DNA from: CAYTCZ01 sp964436315
GTDB lineage: Bacteria; Actinomycetota; Thermoleophilia; Gaiellales; Gaiellaceae
Direction: 5' to 3'
Assembly: GCA_964436315.1 (NCBI GenBank)
Contig: CAYTCZ010000070.1
Location: forward strand, 1 to 20,191
Length of the DNA stretch: 20,191 bases
Of this stretch, positions 13,720 through 20,191 are shown piece by piece (within the stretch, counting starts at the first letter, position 1; each line of letters opens with the position of its first letter). Below the pieces are notes generated by a model that was given only the letters and a program-made list of their open reading frames with translations, had not been told where the DNA came from and did not search any database. The position numbers and the translations under genes are program-made.

Positions 13720-15356
13720 GAGTCGGTCTCTTCGTTGCGACAGCCCTCGGGGTTGGATTGATGCTTGCCTCGACGGCGCTCGCGGGCAACGGGCGCATTG
13801 CCGTTGGGTTGATCCCTGGAACCAAGGCGAAAACGGTGGCCGCGGCGATTGAGGGGGTGACGGGTGGAACCTTTGACGGAAAGATCAAGGGGCTCCGAGC
13901 GCTCCTGTTCGATGTTTCCGATGTTGGTCGGGCCGTTACGCAAGCCAAGCAGGTGCCCGGCGTCGAGTTTGCGGAGGAAGCCGGGGTTGAGCGACGGATC
14001 GCCTTCACGCCGAACGATCCACTGGTCGGAACGCAGTGGTACCTGACCGCCATCCGGGCGTTCGACCACTGGGCTGAGCGACCCCCGCTCGCTCCGGTTC
14101 GGGTAGCGGTCATCGATTCGGGTATCGATGCAAGCCATCCCGAATTCGCCGGCAGGATCCGCAGAGCCAAGAGCTTCGTGCGCGGATCGGCGAACGAAGA
14201 TGAGATCGGCCACGGGACGATGGTCGCCGGGGAGATTGCGGCCGCCATCGACAACGAGCAGGGAATCGCTGGAGTCGCTTTCCCGGCCGAGCTTCTCATC
14301 GCGAAGGTCGTCAAGCCGAACGGAACGATCTCGCTGGAGGCCGAGGCACGAGCGATTCGATGGGCCGCTGACAGGGGAGCGAGGGTGATCAACATGTCGC
14401 TCGGAGGACAGCGGGATCCCAACAATCCGGCTCGCGACACCTACTCAGAGCTCGAGCAGCGTGCGATCGACTACGCGGTCCAGAAGGGAGCGCTCGTCGT
14501 CGCAGCAACGGGCAACTGTCCGGTTGTCTGCCCGTATCAATTCGCGAGCTACCCGGCAGCGCTCCCGCACGTCCTCGGCGTAAGCGCCTTGAGACAGAAT
14601 GATCGGACGCCGGCGTTCTCAAACCGTGACGCGATCCACAACGATCTTGCTGCACCGGGAGCCGACGTCGTCTCACTCTTCCCGACCGCCGCCACCGATC
14701 CGATCTGTGGTCTTCCTGGCATCTCGCTCTGCGCTGATATAGAGGAGTACCGCCGTGGCGAGGGGACGTCGTTCGCGGCTCCTCTCGCTTCGGCTGCCGC
14801 CGCGCTTGCGTTTGCCGTACGGCCTGATCTTGAGGCGAATCAGGTCGCCGACCTGCTGAAACGCACGGCGGTCGATATCCAGAATCCGGGCCGGGACACA
14901 AAGACGGGTGCCGGGAGGCTCGATGTGACGGCAGCGCTCGATGCGCTCGTTGGTCCGATTGCTGCTGCTGACAGCTTTGAGCCCAACGACGACGCTGGCT
15001 CCCGCGCATATAGGCTCTTTGTTCCTCGGAACTCAAGGACAGTCTCGGCGACGCTCGACTTCTACGAGGATGCAACTGACGTTTACCGAGTGAGACTGAG
15101 GAAGGGCGAGCGCGGAGTCTTTCGCGTCGTCGGTCCCGAAGGAACCGACGTGAACCTTGTCCTCTGGCGGCCGGGAACCAAGGATGTCACCGCCTTTGCG
15201 CCGCGAAACTTCGTCGCGGCGGTCGCGAGAAAGCCCGGCGCGAAGGAGCGAATTCGCTTCCGCGCCCAGAAAGGCGGCTGGTACTTCCTGGAGGTGAAGC
15301 TCTCGGAGGGAGTCGGAGGCCCCTACCGGCTCACGATCCAGCGCACGAAGAAGTGA
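13716..15356 (+). CDS. Secreted subtilisin-family serine protease (S8)
   Basis: A 546-residue exported protease. Order: signal peptide (1-23, ending STALA), a propeptide-like region (about 27-98) with the fold of an inhibitor I9 domain (inferred from position), the catalytic domain (about 105-410), and a C-terminal beta domain (about 418-544) like the PPC domain that helps secretion. The triad is D134 (AVIDSGID), H166 (GHGTMVAG) and S352 (GTSFAAP), with oxyanion N267 (AATGN). Cysteine pairs C268/C272 and C331/C339 could form disulphides, as expected outside the cell. It is translationally coupled to the SpoIID protein (ATGA), suggesting the pair works together, perhaps with the protease trimming wall proteins; that is inference. 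Confidence 0.93.
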   Translation: MRVGLFVATALGVGLMLASTALAGNGRIAVGLIPGTKAKTVAAAIEGVTGGTFDGKIKGLRALLFDVSDVGRAVTQAKQVPGVEFAEEAGVERRIAFTPNDPLVGTQWYLTAIRAFDHWAERPPLAPVRVAVIDSGIDASHPEFAGRIRRAKSFVRGSANEDEIGHGTMVAGEIAAAIDNEQGIAGVAFPAELLIAKVVKPNGTISLEAEARAIRWAADRGARVINMSLGGQRDPNNPARDTYSELEQRAIDYAVQKGALVVAATGNCPVVCPYQFASYPAALPHVLGVSALRQNDRTPAFSNRDAIHNDLAAPGADVVSLFPTAATDPICGLPGISLCADIEEYRRGEGTSFAAPLASAAAALAFAVRPDLEANQVADLLKRTAVDIQNPGRDTKTGAGRLDVTAALDALVGPIAAADSFEPNDDAGSRAYRLFVPRNSRTVSATLDFYEDATDVYRVRLRKGERGVFRVVGPEGTDVNLVLWRPGTKDVTAFAPRNFVAAVARKPGAKERIRFRAQKGGWYFLEVKLSEGVGGPYRLTIQRTKK

Positions 15357-15360
15357 GGAT

Positions 15361-15412
15361 CTTAGAACTCGTTTCATCGAGACACAGGGTTCGGTGTGAA
15401 ACGAGTTCTTAG
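15361..15412. terminator. Large inverted repeat between convergent genes (bidirectional terminator candidate)
   Basis: A perfect 13-bp inverted repeat, AGAACTCGTTTCA (15364-15376) and its complement (15397-15409), extends to 16 positions with one mismatch. The loop is 20 nt. It starts 5 bp after the protease stop and its right arm contains the stop codon of the converging acetyltransferase. Placement fits a shared terminator, although there is no T-run. Confidence 0.6.
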
Positions 15413-16053
15413 CCCGATCCGAGAAGCTCCTCGTCGGGCACATCGCGAATCCGTCGCGCGGGATTCCCAACGACGACCGTCCGAGCGGGAACATCTTCCA
15501 GAACGACGGCCCCGGCGCCGACGAACGCCTCGGGGCCGATCTCGATGCCCGGGAGGAGAACGGCGCCACCGCCGACGCGCGCCCCACGCCTGATGGTGGG
15601 TCCTTGCATCAGGCTGTGTCGGTCCTCCGTCCGTCCCATGAAGTTGTCGTTCGTCGTAACAACTCCGGGAGCGATAAAGACGTCGTCCTCCAGCACGGAA
15701 TAGGCCGTGATGTATGCGTTTGCCTGAACCCGAGTTCGGGCACCGATCGAGACGTCGTTCTCGATCAGCGTTCCGCGGCCGACAACGACTTCGTCGCCGA
15801 TTACGCATCGCTCTCGAACGCACGCCTGATCGCCAACGATGACGCGTGAACCGAGGACGACACCCGCGAAAACCACCGCGCCGGCGAGAATTGCTGCCTC
15901 TTGGCCAATCTCCGCCGGCGGTACGGGACCGCGGTCGGTCGTCGACTGGGAGCCGAGCACCGGCGGCTTTCCGACGACCGCGTGATGTTGGACCGTGACA
16001 CCGTCGCCGAGGACGGTCTCCGGATAGATGACAGCCGACTGAGCGATGCTCAT
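15409..16053 (-). CDS. Hexapeptide-repeat N-acetyltransferase (WbpD/WlbB-like)
   Basis: The 214-residue protein is a left-handed beta-helix acyltransferase: repeated hexapeptides such as VLGDGV, VIVGDQ, VVVGRGTL and VSIGAR run from residue 5 to about 190, ending in VVVGNPARRIR (193-203), the typical close of sugar acetyltransferases. A loop with VTTNDN (132-137) matches the active-site TND of WbpD/WlbB, which acetylate the 3-amino group of UDP-GlcNAc3NA with acetyl-CoA. This fits the three minus-strand genes to its right. An insertion at 33-48 (LGSQSTTDRGPVPPAE) is typical of this subgroup. It is cytosolic. It is separated from those genes by 577 bp of repeats, so it may have its own promoter. 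O-acetyltransferase activity on another sugar is an alternative. Confidence 0.85.
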   Translation of the reverse strand: MSIAQSAVIYPETVLGDGVTVQHHAVVGKPPVLGSQSTTDRGPVPPAEIGQEAAILAGAVVFAGVVLGSRVIVGDQACVRERCVIGDEVVVGRGTLIENDVSIGARTRVQANAYITAYSVLEDDVFIAPGVVTTNDNFMGRTEDRHSLMQGPTIRRGARVGGGAVLLPGIEIGPEAFVGAGAVVLEDVPARTVVVGNPARRIRDVPDEELLGSG

Positions 16054-16272
16054 GCGATCGGTGCCTGGGGGGAAGGATTGGGGCTCCCGGGATTGGCCAG
16101 AGGGTCTTGCGGTTGGCGCCGGCTGCCTTGGATCGCGGTGGTGTCCTCGCAGGTGCAGGCGCCACGGTCGTCAATACAGTCGCGAGAGTCCCGGTTCCGG
16201 CGCCGCGGGAGTGGCACGTGCGTGCGCAGTGGGAGCGGCGGGCGTTGCCGAGCTCGCCCTGTACGGGCGCGG

Positions 16273-16512
16273 GCGAGTTCATCCCCTGCGGATGCGGGCG
16301 AGTCCACCAGGTGCGGGCTCGGAAGGGTGGCAGGTGCCGGCGTGGGCGAGCCCACCGGAAACCGGCGCGGAAGGGTGCTACGTGCGGCCGCGGCAACGGT
16401 TGTCAGGTGCAGGCGCGGAGGGGTGGTACGTGCGCCCGGGGCCGTGGTCGTGAGGTATGGGGGCGGACAGGTGGCACGTGCGCACGGGGCCGCGGTCGTC
16501 AGATGCCGGCAA
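16273..16512. repeat. Degenerate 48-bp tandem repeats in the 577-bp gap between sugar genes
   Basis: Consecutive 48-bp units begin at 16321, 16369, 16417 and 16465, with a more diverged one at 16273. Neighbouring units agree at 35 of 48 bases for the last two comparisons and 28 of 48 for 16321 against 16369 (hand counts). A shared core resembles GTGGYACGTGCG; an out-of-phase copy occurs near 16211, so the array probably extends left to about 16110. Because 48 is divisible by 3, several frames show a 16-residue period (HLTTAAPCARATCPPP, YLTTTAPGARTTPPRL on the minus strand), but none has a credible start or protein-like composition. The whole of 16054-16630 holds no gene I can support. Confidence 0.75.
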
Positions 16513-16606
16513 TTCTTGCGATCCGACACCGACTTGGCCCTACTCGCGCGCTTTGCGTGCCGAAATGGGCGGTACGCTCGAAGTGGGTGGCGGGCTGGAA
16601 CCACAA

Positions 16607-16622
16607 CCCCACCCGGGTGGGG
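16607..16622 (-). terminator. 16-bp perfect palindrome past the Gfo/Idh gene stop
   Basis: CCCCACCCGGGTGGGG is fully self-complementary and begins 8 nt beyond the stop codon (16631-16633) of the minus-strand oxidoreductase. As RNA it gives a 6-bp GC-rich stem with a CCGG loop, followed on the minus strand by TTGTGGTT. It could end the three-gene transcript. Confidence 0.45.
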
Positions 16623-16630
16623 GAGGGTGG

Positions 16631-17638
16631 TCATGCGGGTGCTCGTTCGAGGGACTGCTGGAGCTGCTCGAGGACGCGGACGACATGGAGTCCGTTCGTC
16701 GCCGCGCCTGCGGGATCTCCGCCTCCGCGTACGAGGGAGAGAAAGTGTTCGCACTCGAGTCGAAGGGGCTCGGCGGTCGGGACTCGCGGGCTGTAGATGT
16801 CGCCGATTCGCGTCTGCCACTCGCCGTAGCTCCCGGTCGGCTGCTCGGCGGCCTTGTCGTACACGGTGACCTTCCGATCGAGTTCCATGTCGTCGAAGAC
16901 AGCCATTTTCCTCGTGCCGACAACCGTGATCCTTCGTGTCTTGTGCGGATCGAGCCACGAGAGATGCATCGTTGCCATCGTTCCCGAGGGGAATCTCAAA
17001 TAGCAGACGACGACGTCCTCGACACCCGACTTGAGAAACGACTCGCCGCGGGCCCACACCTCGGCCGGCTCTTCCTTCAAGAGGTGCAATATCACCGAGA
17101 GATCGTGTGCGCCGAGACTGCCGAGGGCATTCTCATCGGCTCGGATCGTCCCGAGGTTCAGCCGGTGACCGTAGACATAGAGAACGTCTCCGAGTTCGCC
17201 CGACTCGACCAGCTCTTGGAGCGCGACGATTCCGGGGTGATAGAGGAGGAGATGACCAGGCATGAGCACGCGTTGACGTTCGGCTGCGAGTTCGACGAGC
17301 AGCGCGGCGTCAGTTGCGGCCAGAGCCATCGGCTTCTCGACAAAGACGTGCTTTCCGACTGCGAGCGCCTCACGGGCCAGCTCGAAGTGGGTGACGACGG
17401 GTGTCGCCACGACGATCGCCTCGACGGACGTGTCCTCGAGCAAATCCTCGAAGCGAGTGGTTGCCCGCACCTTGGGGTTTCGCTCGACGTGAGCCTCGAG
17501 CGTCGTCGCGTCGAGATCGCAGACCCACGTGAGGTCGGCGAGCTCCCCGAAGTTCCGCGCGAGATTCCTTCCCCACCGACCCAGTCCAACCTGGCCGATC
17601 GTGATCGAGCGTTCGCCGACTTCCTCTAGAGCTTCCAC
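16631..17638 (-). CDS. Gfo/Idh/MocA-family oxidoreductase (WbpB/WlbA-like UDP-sugar 3-dehydrogenase)
   Basis: The 335-residue protein has an N-terminal Rossmann fold, GQVGLGRWGRN (15-25), and the family's EKPMAL with catalytic Lys102. Later HLLLYHPG (129-136), HRLNLGTIR (158-166) and GSLGAHDLSV (173-182, His178) match WlbA/WbpB, which oxidise the 3-hydroxyl of UDP-GlcNAc uronic acid using tightly bound NAD. The context agrees: it follows a UDP-sugar 6-dehydrogenase with a 13-bp overlap. The start is GTG at 17638, inside the end of that gene. In the known pathway the 3-keto product goes to a PLP aminotransferase, which is not found here. Other Gfo/Idh sugar dehydrogenases are possible, but the RLNLG segment favours this assignment. 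Confidence 0.85.
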   Translation of the reverse strand: MEALEEVGERSITIGQVGLGRWGRNLARNFGELADLTWVCDLDATTLEAHVERNPKVRATTRFEDLLEDTSVEAIVVATPVVTHFELAREALAVGKHVFVEKPMALAATDAALLVELAAERQRVLMPGHLLLYHPGIVALQELVESGELGDVLYVYGHRLNLGTIRADENALGSLGAHDLSVILHLLKEEPAEVWARGESFLKSGVEDVVVCYLRFPSGTMATMHLSWLDPHKTRRITVVGTRKMAVFDDMELDRKVTVYDKAAEQPTGSYGEWQTRIGDIYSPRVPTAEPLRLECEHFLSLVRGGGDPAGAATNGLHVVRVLEQLQQSLERAPA

Positions 17639-18891
17639 ACCCGTCCGTTCTTCGCTCCGTCCTCACCCGTCGCGTTTCGGAAGTCGACGACGAGTTGCGC
17701 CGAACCAACAAGCCCTTCGTAGTCGATTCCGCCGTGGGCGGTGACGATGGCGACGCAATCGGCGCTTTCGACGTTCGCCGACAGATCCTCCGAAGCGAGT
17801 CCATAGTCCGGCAGTTCCGGGACGTGCGGGTCGTGGTACGAGACAGAGGCGCCTTCAGCGCGAAGGAGCTCAATGAGTTTGAGCGCGGGTGATAGTCGAA
17901 GATCACCAACGTCCGCCTTATACGACACACCCACGAGGTGGACCTCCGAGCCTTTGACTGCTCGCTCGTTGGCATTCAGCGCCCGCGTGATCTTCTCGAA
18001 GCAGAAGTACGGCATGTTCTCGTTGACCTTGCCGGCCAGCTCGATGAACTCGGTATAAAAGTCGTACTGCCGCGCCTTCCACGATAGGTAAAAGGGATCG
18101 ACAGGCAGACAGTGGCCGCCCAGTCCCGGACCCGGTTGGAAGCTCATGAAGCCGAAGGGCTTGGTGGCTGCGGCTTCGATCACCTCCCAGACGTCGACGC
18201 CCATTCGATCGCAGAGCTGAGCGAGCTCGTTGACGAGAGCGATGTTCACTGAACGAAAGATGTTCTCGAGGAGTTTCGTGAGCTCCGCCGCCTCGGGCGT
18301 CGATACCGGGATCACCGTGGTCAGCGGACCCTCGTAGAGACTGCGCGCGCGTTCGGTACAGGCGTTCGTGATGCCGCCGACGATCTTCGGAGTCGTCTTC
18401 GTCGTCCAGTCGGTTCTCCCAGGGTCGACGCGCTCCGGCGAGAACGCGAGGAAGAAGTCCTTACCGACTGCCATCCCAGTTGCCTCCAGAACAGGCAGCA
18501 CGTCGTCGCGCGTTGTGCCCGGGTAGGTGGTCGACTCGAGCACGACGAGGTGTCCCGGTCGGAGCCGGTCCGCGAGTTTCTGCACGGCACCGAGCACGAT
18601 CGAGAGGTCCGGTTCGCGATTGGGCGAGAGCGGTGTCGGCAACGCGATCAGGACCGCGTCGGTCTCTCGCACGGCGTCATAGTCGGTCGTAGCGGCGATT
18701 CGCCCCTCGCTTACGTGGGGCGAGAGGTCGTCCGAGGCGACGTCCTCGATGTAGCTCTCCCCGGCGTTGATTGCGTTCACCCGGTCAACGTCGATGTCGA
18801 GGAGGACGACGTTCCTCCCCGCATCGGCGAAAACCTGCGCGAGCGGGACGCCGACGTAACCGGCACCGACGATTGCTATATCGCGCTTCAT
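17626..18891 (-). CDS. Nucleotide-sugar 6-dehydrogenase (WecC/WbpA family)
   Basis: The 421-residue enzyme oxidises a UDP-HexNAc at C6 to the uronic acid in two NAD+-dependent steps. It shows IVGAGYVG (7-14, NAD binding), VLESTTYPGTT (117-127), AFSPERVDPG (149-158), LTKLLEN (K206, N210), and GPGLGGHCLPVDPFYLSWKA, where Cys261 is the catalytic thiol. The C-terminal UDP-binding domain follows (SYKADVGDLRLSP, 323-335). The PFYLSWKA version is typical of UDP-GlcNAc and UDP-ManNAc dehydrogenases rather than UDP-glucose dehydrogenase. Its neighbours cannot decide between UDP-GlcNAc (WbpA) and UDP-ManNAc (WecC), since a 2-epimerase lies directly upstream with an ATGA overlap; the downstream 3-dehydrogenase favours the WbpA role. 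Confidence 0.93.
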   Translation of the reverse strand: MKRDIAIVGAGYVGVPLAQVFADAGRNVVLLDIDVDRVNAINAGESYIEDVASDDLSPHVSEGRIAATTDYDAVRETDAVLIALPTPLSPNREPDLSIVLGAVQKLADRLRPGHLVVLESTTYPGTTRDDVLPVLEATGMAVGKDFFLAFSPERVDPGRTDWTTKTTPKIVGGITNACTERARSLYEGPLTTVIPVSTPEAAELTKLLENIFRSVNIALVNELAQLCDRMGVDVWEVIEAAATKPFGFMSFQPGPGLGGHCLPVDPFYLSWKARQYDFYTEFIELAGKVNENMPYFCFEKITRALNANERAVKGSEVHLVGVSYKADVGDLRLSPALKLIELLRAEGASVSYHDPHVPELPDYGLASEDLSANVESADCVAIVTAHGGIDYEGLVGSAQLVVDFRNATGEDGAKNGRVWKL

Positions 18892-19985
18892 CGGGCGCCA
18901 ATCGTAGCGAGCGCCTCAACGATCCGTTCGGCGGCGAAACCGTCACCGTAGAGCTCTGGATGACTCGCAGGAGCCGTCGCTCCTTCCACGGCTGCTCTGA
19001 TCAATTCCGCATCAGGTGGGACAAGCGTGTTCCAGCCGGACTCCACCGTCTCGATCCACTCGGTCGAGTCCCGAACTGTCACGCACGGAACTTCATACCA
19101 GTAGGCCTCCTTCTGGAGACCTCCCGAATCGGTGACGATCACTCGCGCCTGCGACGCGAGAGCTGCAAAGTCGAGATAGCCAAGCCCCGGTGTCAGCTGC
19201 ACCCGCTCTCCGAGCGCCAGATCGAACTCGGCAAGTGCGGTCCGGGCACGCGGATGAGCGGCGAAGATCACGGGCTCGCGGATTTGGGACAGCCCGGCTG
19301 CGATCGGTGTCAGTCGCTCTTTCCGCATGTTCGCCTCGCGGTGGAGCGTGACGACGACGTAGCGGCCGGGCTCCACGTCGTTTTCCGTGAGAGCATTCGA
19401 CCGCTCCCTTGCTCGCGGAGCGAGGTGTCGGTTGGCATCGAGCATGACGTCACCGACGAGGAGGACGCCTTCCGTAATTCCCTCCCGCTCAAGGTTGGAG
19501 ACCGCGTTCTCCGTCGGGCAATAAAGCAGCGCTGAGATCCGGTCGACGACGATCCGGTTGAGCTCCTCGGGCATCGTTGGATCGAAGGCCCGCAACCCCG
19601 CCTCGACGTGCGCCACAGGAACGTTCAGCTTGGCTGCTGCAAGCGCTCCGGCGAGAGTGGAATTGGTATCGCCGAAGACGAGCACCGCATCGGGTTCCTG
19701 CTCGAGGACCGCTCGCTCGATTCCCGGCAGCATCCGAGCTGTCTGTTCGGCGTGCGTCCCTGAGCCGGCCTCGAGTCTGTAGTCGGGCGGATCCAACTCG
19801 AGATCGTCATAGAAGACCTGTGAGAGTTCTTCGTCGTAGTGTTGGCCCGTGTGCAGGGTGACCTCGTCAGCCCGACCTCGAAGAGCGAGAGACACCGGAA
19901 GCGACTTGATGAACTGGGGTCTATTGCCGACGACAGAAAGGATTCGCACGCCGGAGGCGAATCTAACCACGTCATGACCCGTCAC
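18888..19985 (-). CDS. wecB: UDP-N-acetylglucosamine 2-epimerase family (WecB/WbpI)
   Basis: This 365-residue GT-B-fold enzyme epimerises C2 of UDP-GlcNAc or of UDP-2,3-diacetamido-glucuronic acid. Motifs: GNRPQFIKSLP (20-30), TGQHYDEELS (46-55), FGDTNST (104-110), HVEAGLRAFD (126-135), PEELNR (139-144), TLHREAN (213-219) and TDSGGLQKEA (285-294), followed by RDSTEWIETVESGWN. WecB would give UDP-ManNAc; WbpI acts last in the diacetamido-mannuronic pathway. Motifs alone do not separate them for me. It is the first gene of the minus-strand operon. Start: GTG at 19985 has GAGG 5 nt upstream, while GTG at 19949 gives the canonical MRILSVVG N terminus; residues 1-12 are therefore uncertain. Confidence 0.9.
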   Translation of the reverse strand: MTGHDVVRFASGVRILSVVGNRPQFIKSLPVSLALRGRADEVTLHTGQHYDEELSQVFYDDLELDPPDYRLEAGSGTHAEQTARMLPGIERAVLEQEPDAVLVFGDTNSTLAGALAAAKLNVPVAHVEAGLRAFDPTMPEELNRIVVDRISALLYCPTENAVSNLEREGITEGVLLVGDVMLDANRHLAPRARERSNALTENDVEPGRYVVVTLHREANMRKERLTPIAAGLSQIREPVIFAAHPRARTALAEFDLALGERVQLTPGLGYLDFAALASQARVIVTDSGGLQKEAYWYEVPCVTVRDSTEWIETVESGWNTLVPPDAELIRAAVEGATAPASHPELYGDGFAAERIVEALATIGAR

Positions 19986-20124
19986 CTCTTCCTCACCGGT
20001 GTGAGCCTCGTCTCTCTCAGCTACCGAAACTCTCGCGACGTCGCTGGCTACCTTGGACGTCGGCTGCGCCGCCCCTGACCGCTGGCGCCGAAAAATCCGA
20101 GTCAGGAACGGGTCGGGACGGGGC

Positions 20125-20130
20125 TATACT
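20125..20130 (+). promoter_or_regulatory. Candidate -10 box of the tRNA-Lys gene
   Basis: TATACT, close to the TATAAT consensus and conspicuous in this GC-rich context, ends 9 nt before the mature tRNA start. I find no good -35 box at the expected spacing. Confidence 0.4.
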
Positions 20131-20139
20131 GGCCGGCCG

Positions 20140-20191
20140 GGGCCGTTAGCTCAGCTGGTAGAGCAGGGGACTCTTAATCCCAAGGTCGAAG
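20140..20191 (+). tRNA. tRNA-Lys (anticodon CTT), cut by the window edge
   Basis: The 5' half of a tRNA is clear: acceptor GGGCCGT (20140-20146), TA, then the D arm GCTC-AGCTGGTA-GAGC (20149-20164), an anticodon stem starting GGGGA (20166-20170) and the loop CTCTTAA (20171-20177) with anticodon CTT at 20173-20175, which reads AAG codons as lysine. The T arm and 3' acceptor strand lie beyond the window. The anticodon stem's outermost pair is G-A, leaving four good pairs. Confidence 0.93.

Noticed and set aside
16273..16512. CRISPR array
   Set aside because: Units are contiguous 48-mers diverging throughout, with no constant repeat alternating with unique spacers, and no cas genes.
16050..17057. 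Long minus-strand open frame running through the repeats
   Set aside because: It overlaps the oxidoreductase in another frame, and its Pro/Arg/Thr-rich repeats follow from the 48-bp DNA repeats and high GC. Plus-strand frames here are equally open.
20140..20191. tRNA-Lys as an integration site for an island carrying the sugar genes
   Set aside because: tRNA genes are common insertion sites, but there is no integrase, no direct repeat of the tRNA end in the window, and no clear composition break.

Overview
The window looks like a GC-rich actinobacterial chromosome fragment, most likely an uncultured Actinomycetota assembled from metagenomic or draft data. The class Thermoleophilia is my guess. 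The reasons are the base composition, frequent GTG starts and ATGA overlaps, an MMPL exporter, a SpoIID protein with its motifs in actinobacterial (permuted) order, and a 100-N scaffold gap at 2724-2823. I see no integrase, transposase, CRISPR array or phage genes. One tRNA gene, tRNA-Lys(CTT), runs off the right edge.

Layout. 1-2204: a minus-strand otsB-Nudix pair (trehalose-6-phosphate phosphatase and a Nudix hydrolase), divergent from two half-size TSUP/TauE membrane proteins joined by an ATGA overlap. 2201-3301: the remains of an acetyl-CoA synthetase gene, cut off at its 5' end, frameshifted and interrupted by the gap. 3342-6197: a secreted M23 peptidase, a small Rieske [2Fe-2S] protein, a membrane-anchored hypothetical protein and a 58-residue membrane protein. 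6286-9035: an MMPL/RND exporter and a macro-domain protein. 9040-12134: a complete dTDP-L-rhamnose cluster in the order rmlA-rmlC-rmlD-rmlB. 12382-15356: two secreted proteins with an ATGA overlap, a SpoIID/LytB-domain protein and a subtilisin-family (S8) protease. 15409-19985: a minus-strand nucleotide-sugar cluster, transcribed as 2-epimerase, 6-dehydrogenase, Gfo/Idh 3-dehydrogenase, then, after a 577-bp repeat-bearing gap, a hexapeptide-repeat N-acetyltransferase.

How it fits together. Most of the right two thirds concerns the cell envelope. One cluster makes dTDP-rhamnose. The converging cluster matches four of the five steps from UDP-GlcNAc to a UDP-2,3-diacetamido-2,3-dideoxy-mannuronic-acid type sugar (the WbpA-B-E-D-I pathway). 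Between them lie a predicted wall-remodelling protein and a secreted protease. The aminotransferase step (WbpE/WlbC) is missing, and the gap in the cluster holds degenerate 48-bp tandem repeats and a 16-bp palindrome. I consider that locus, the split TSUP transporter, the decayed acs gene and the macro-domain gene placed 4 bp before rmlA the points most worth a second look. I found no convincing wholly new system.
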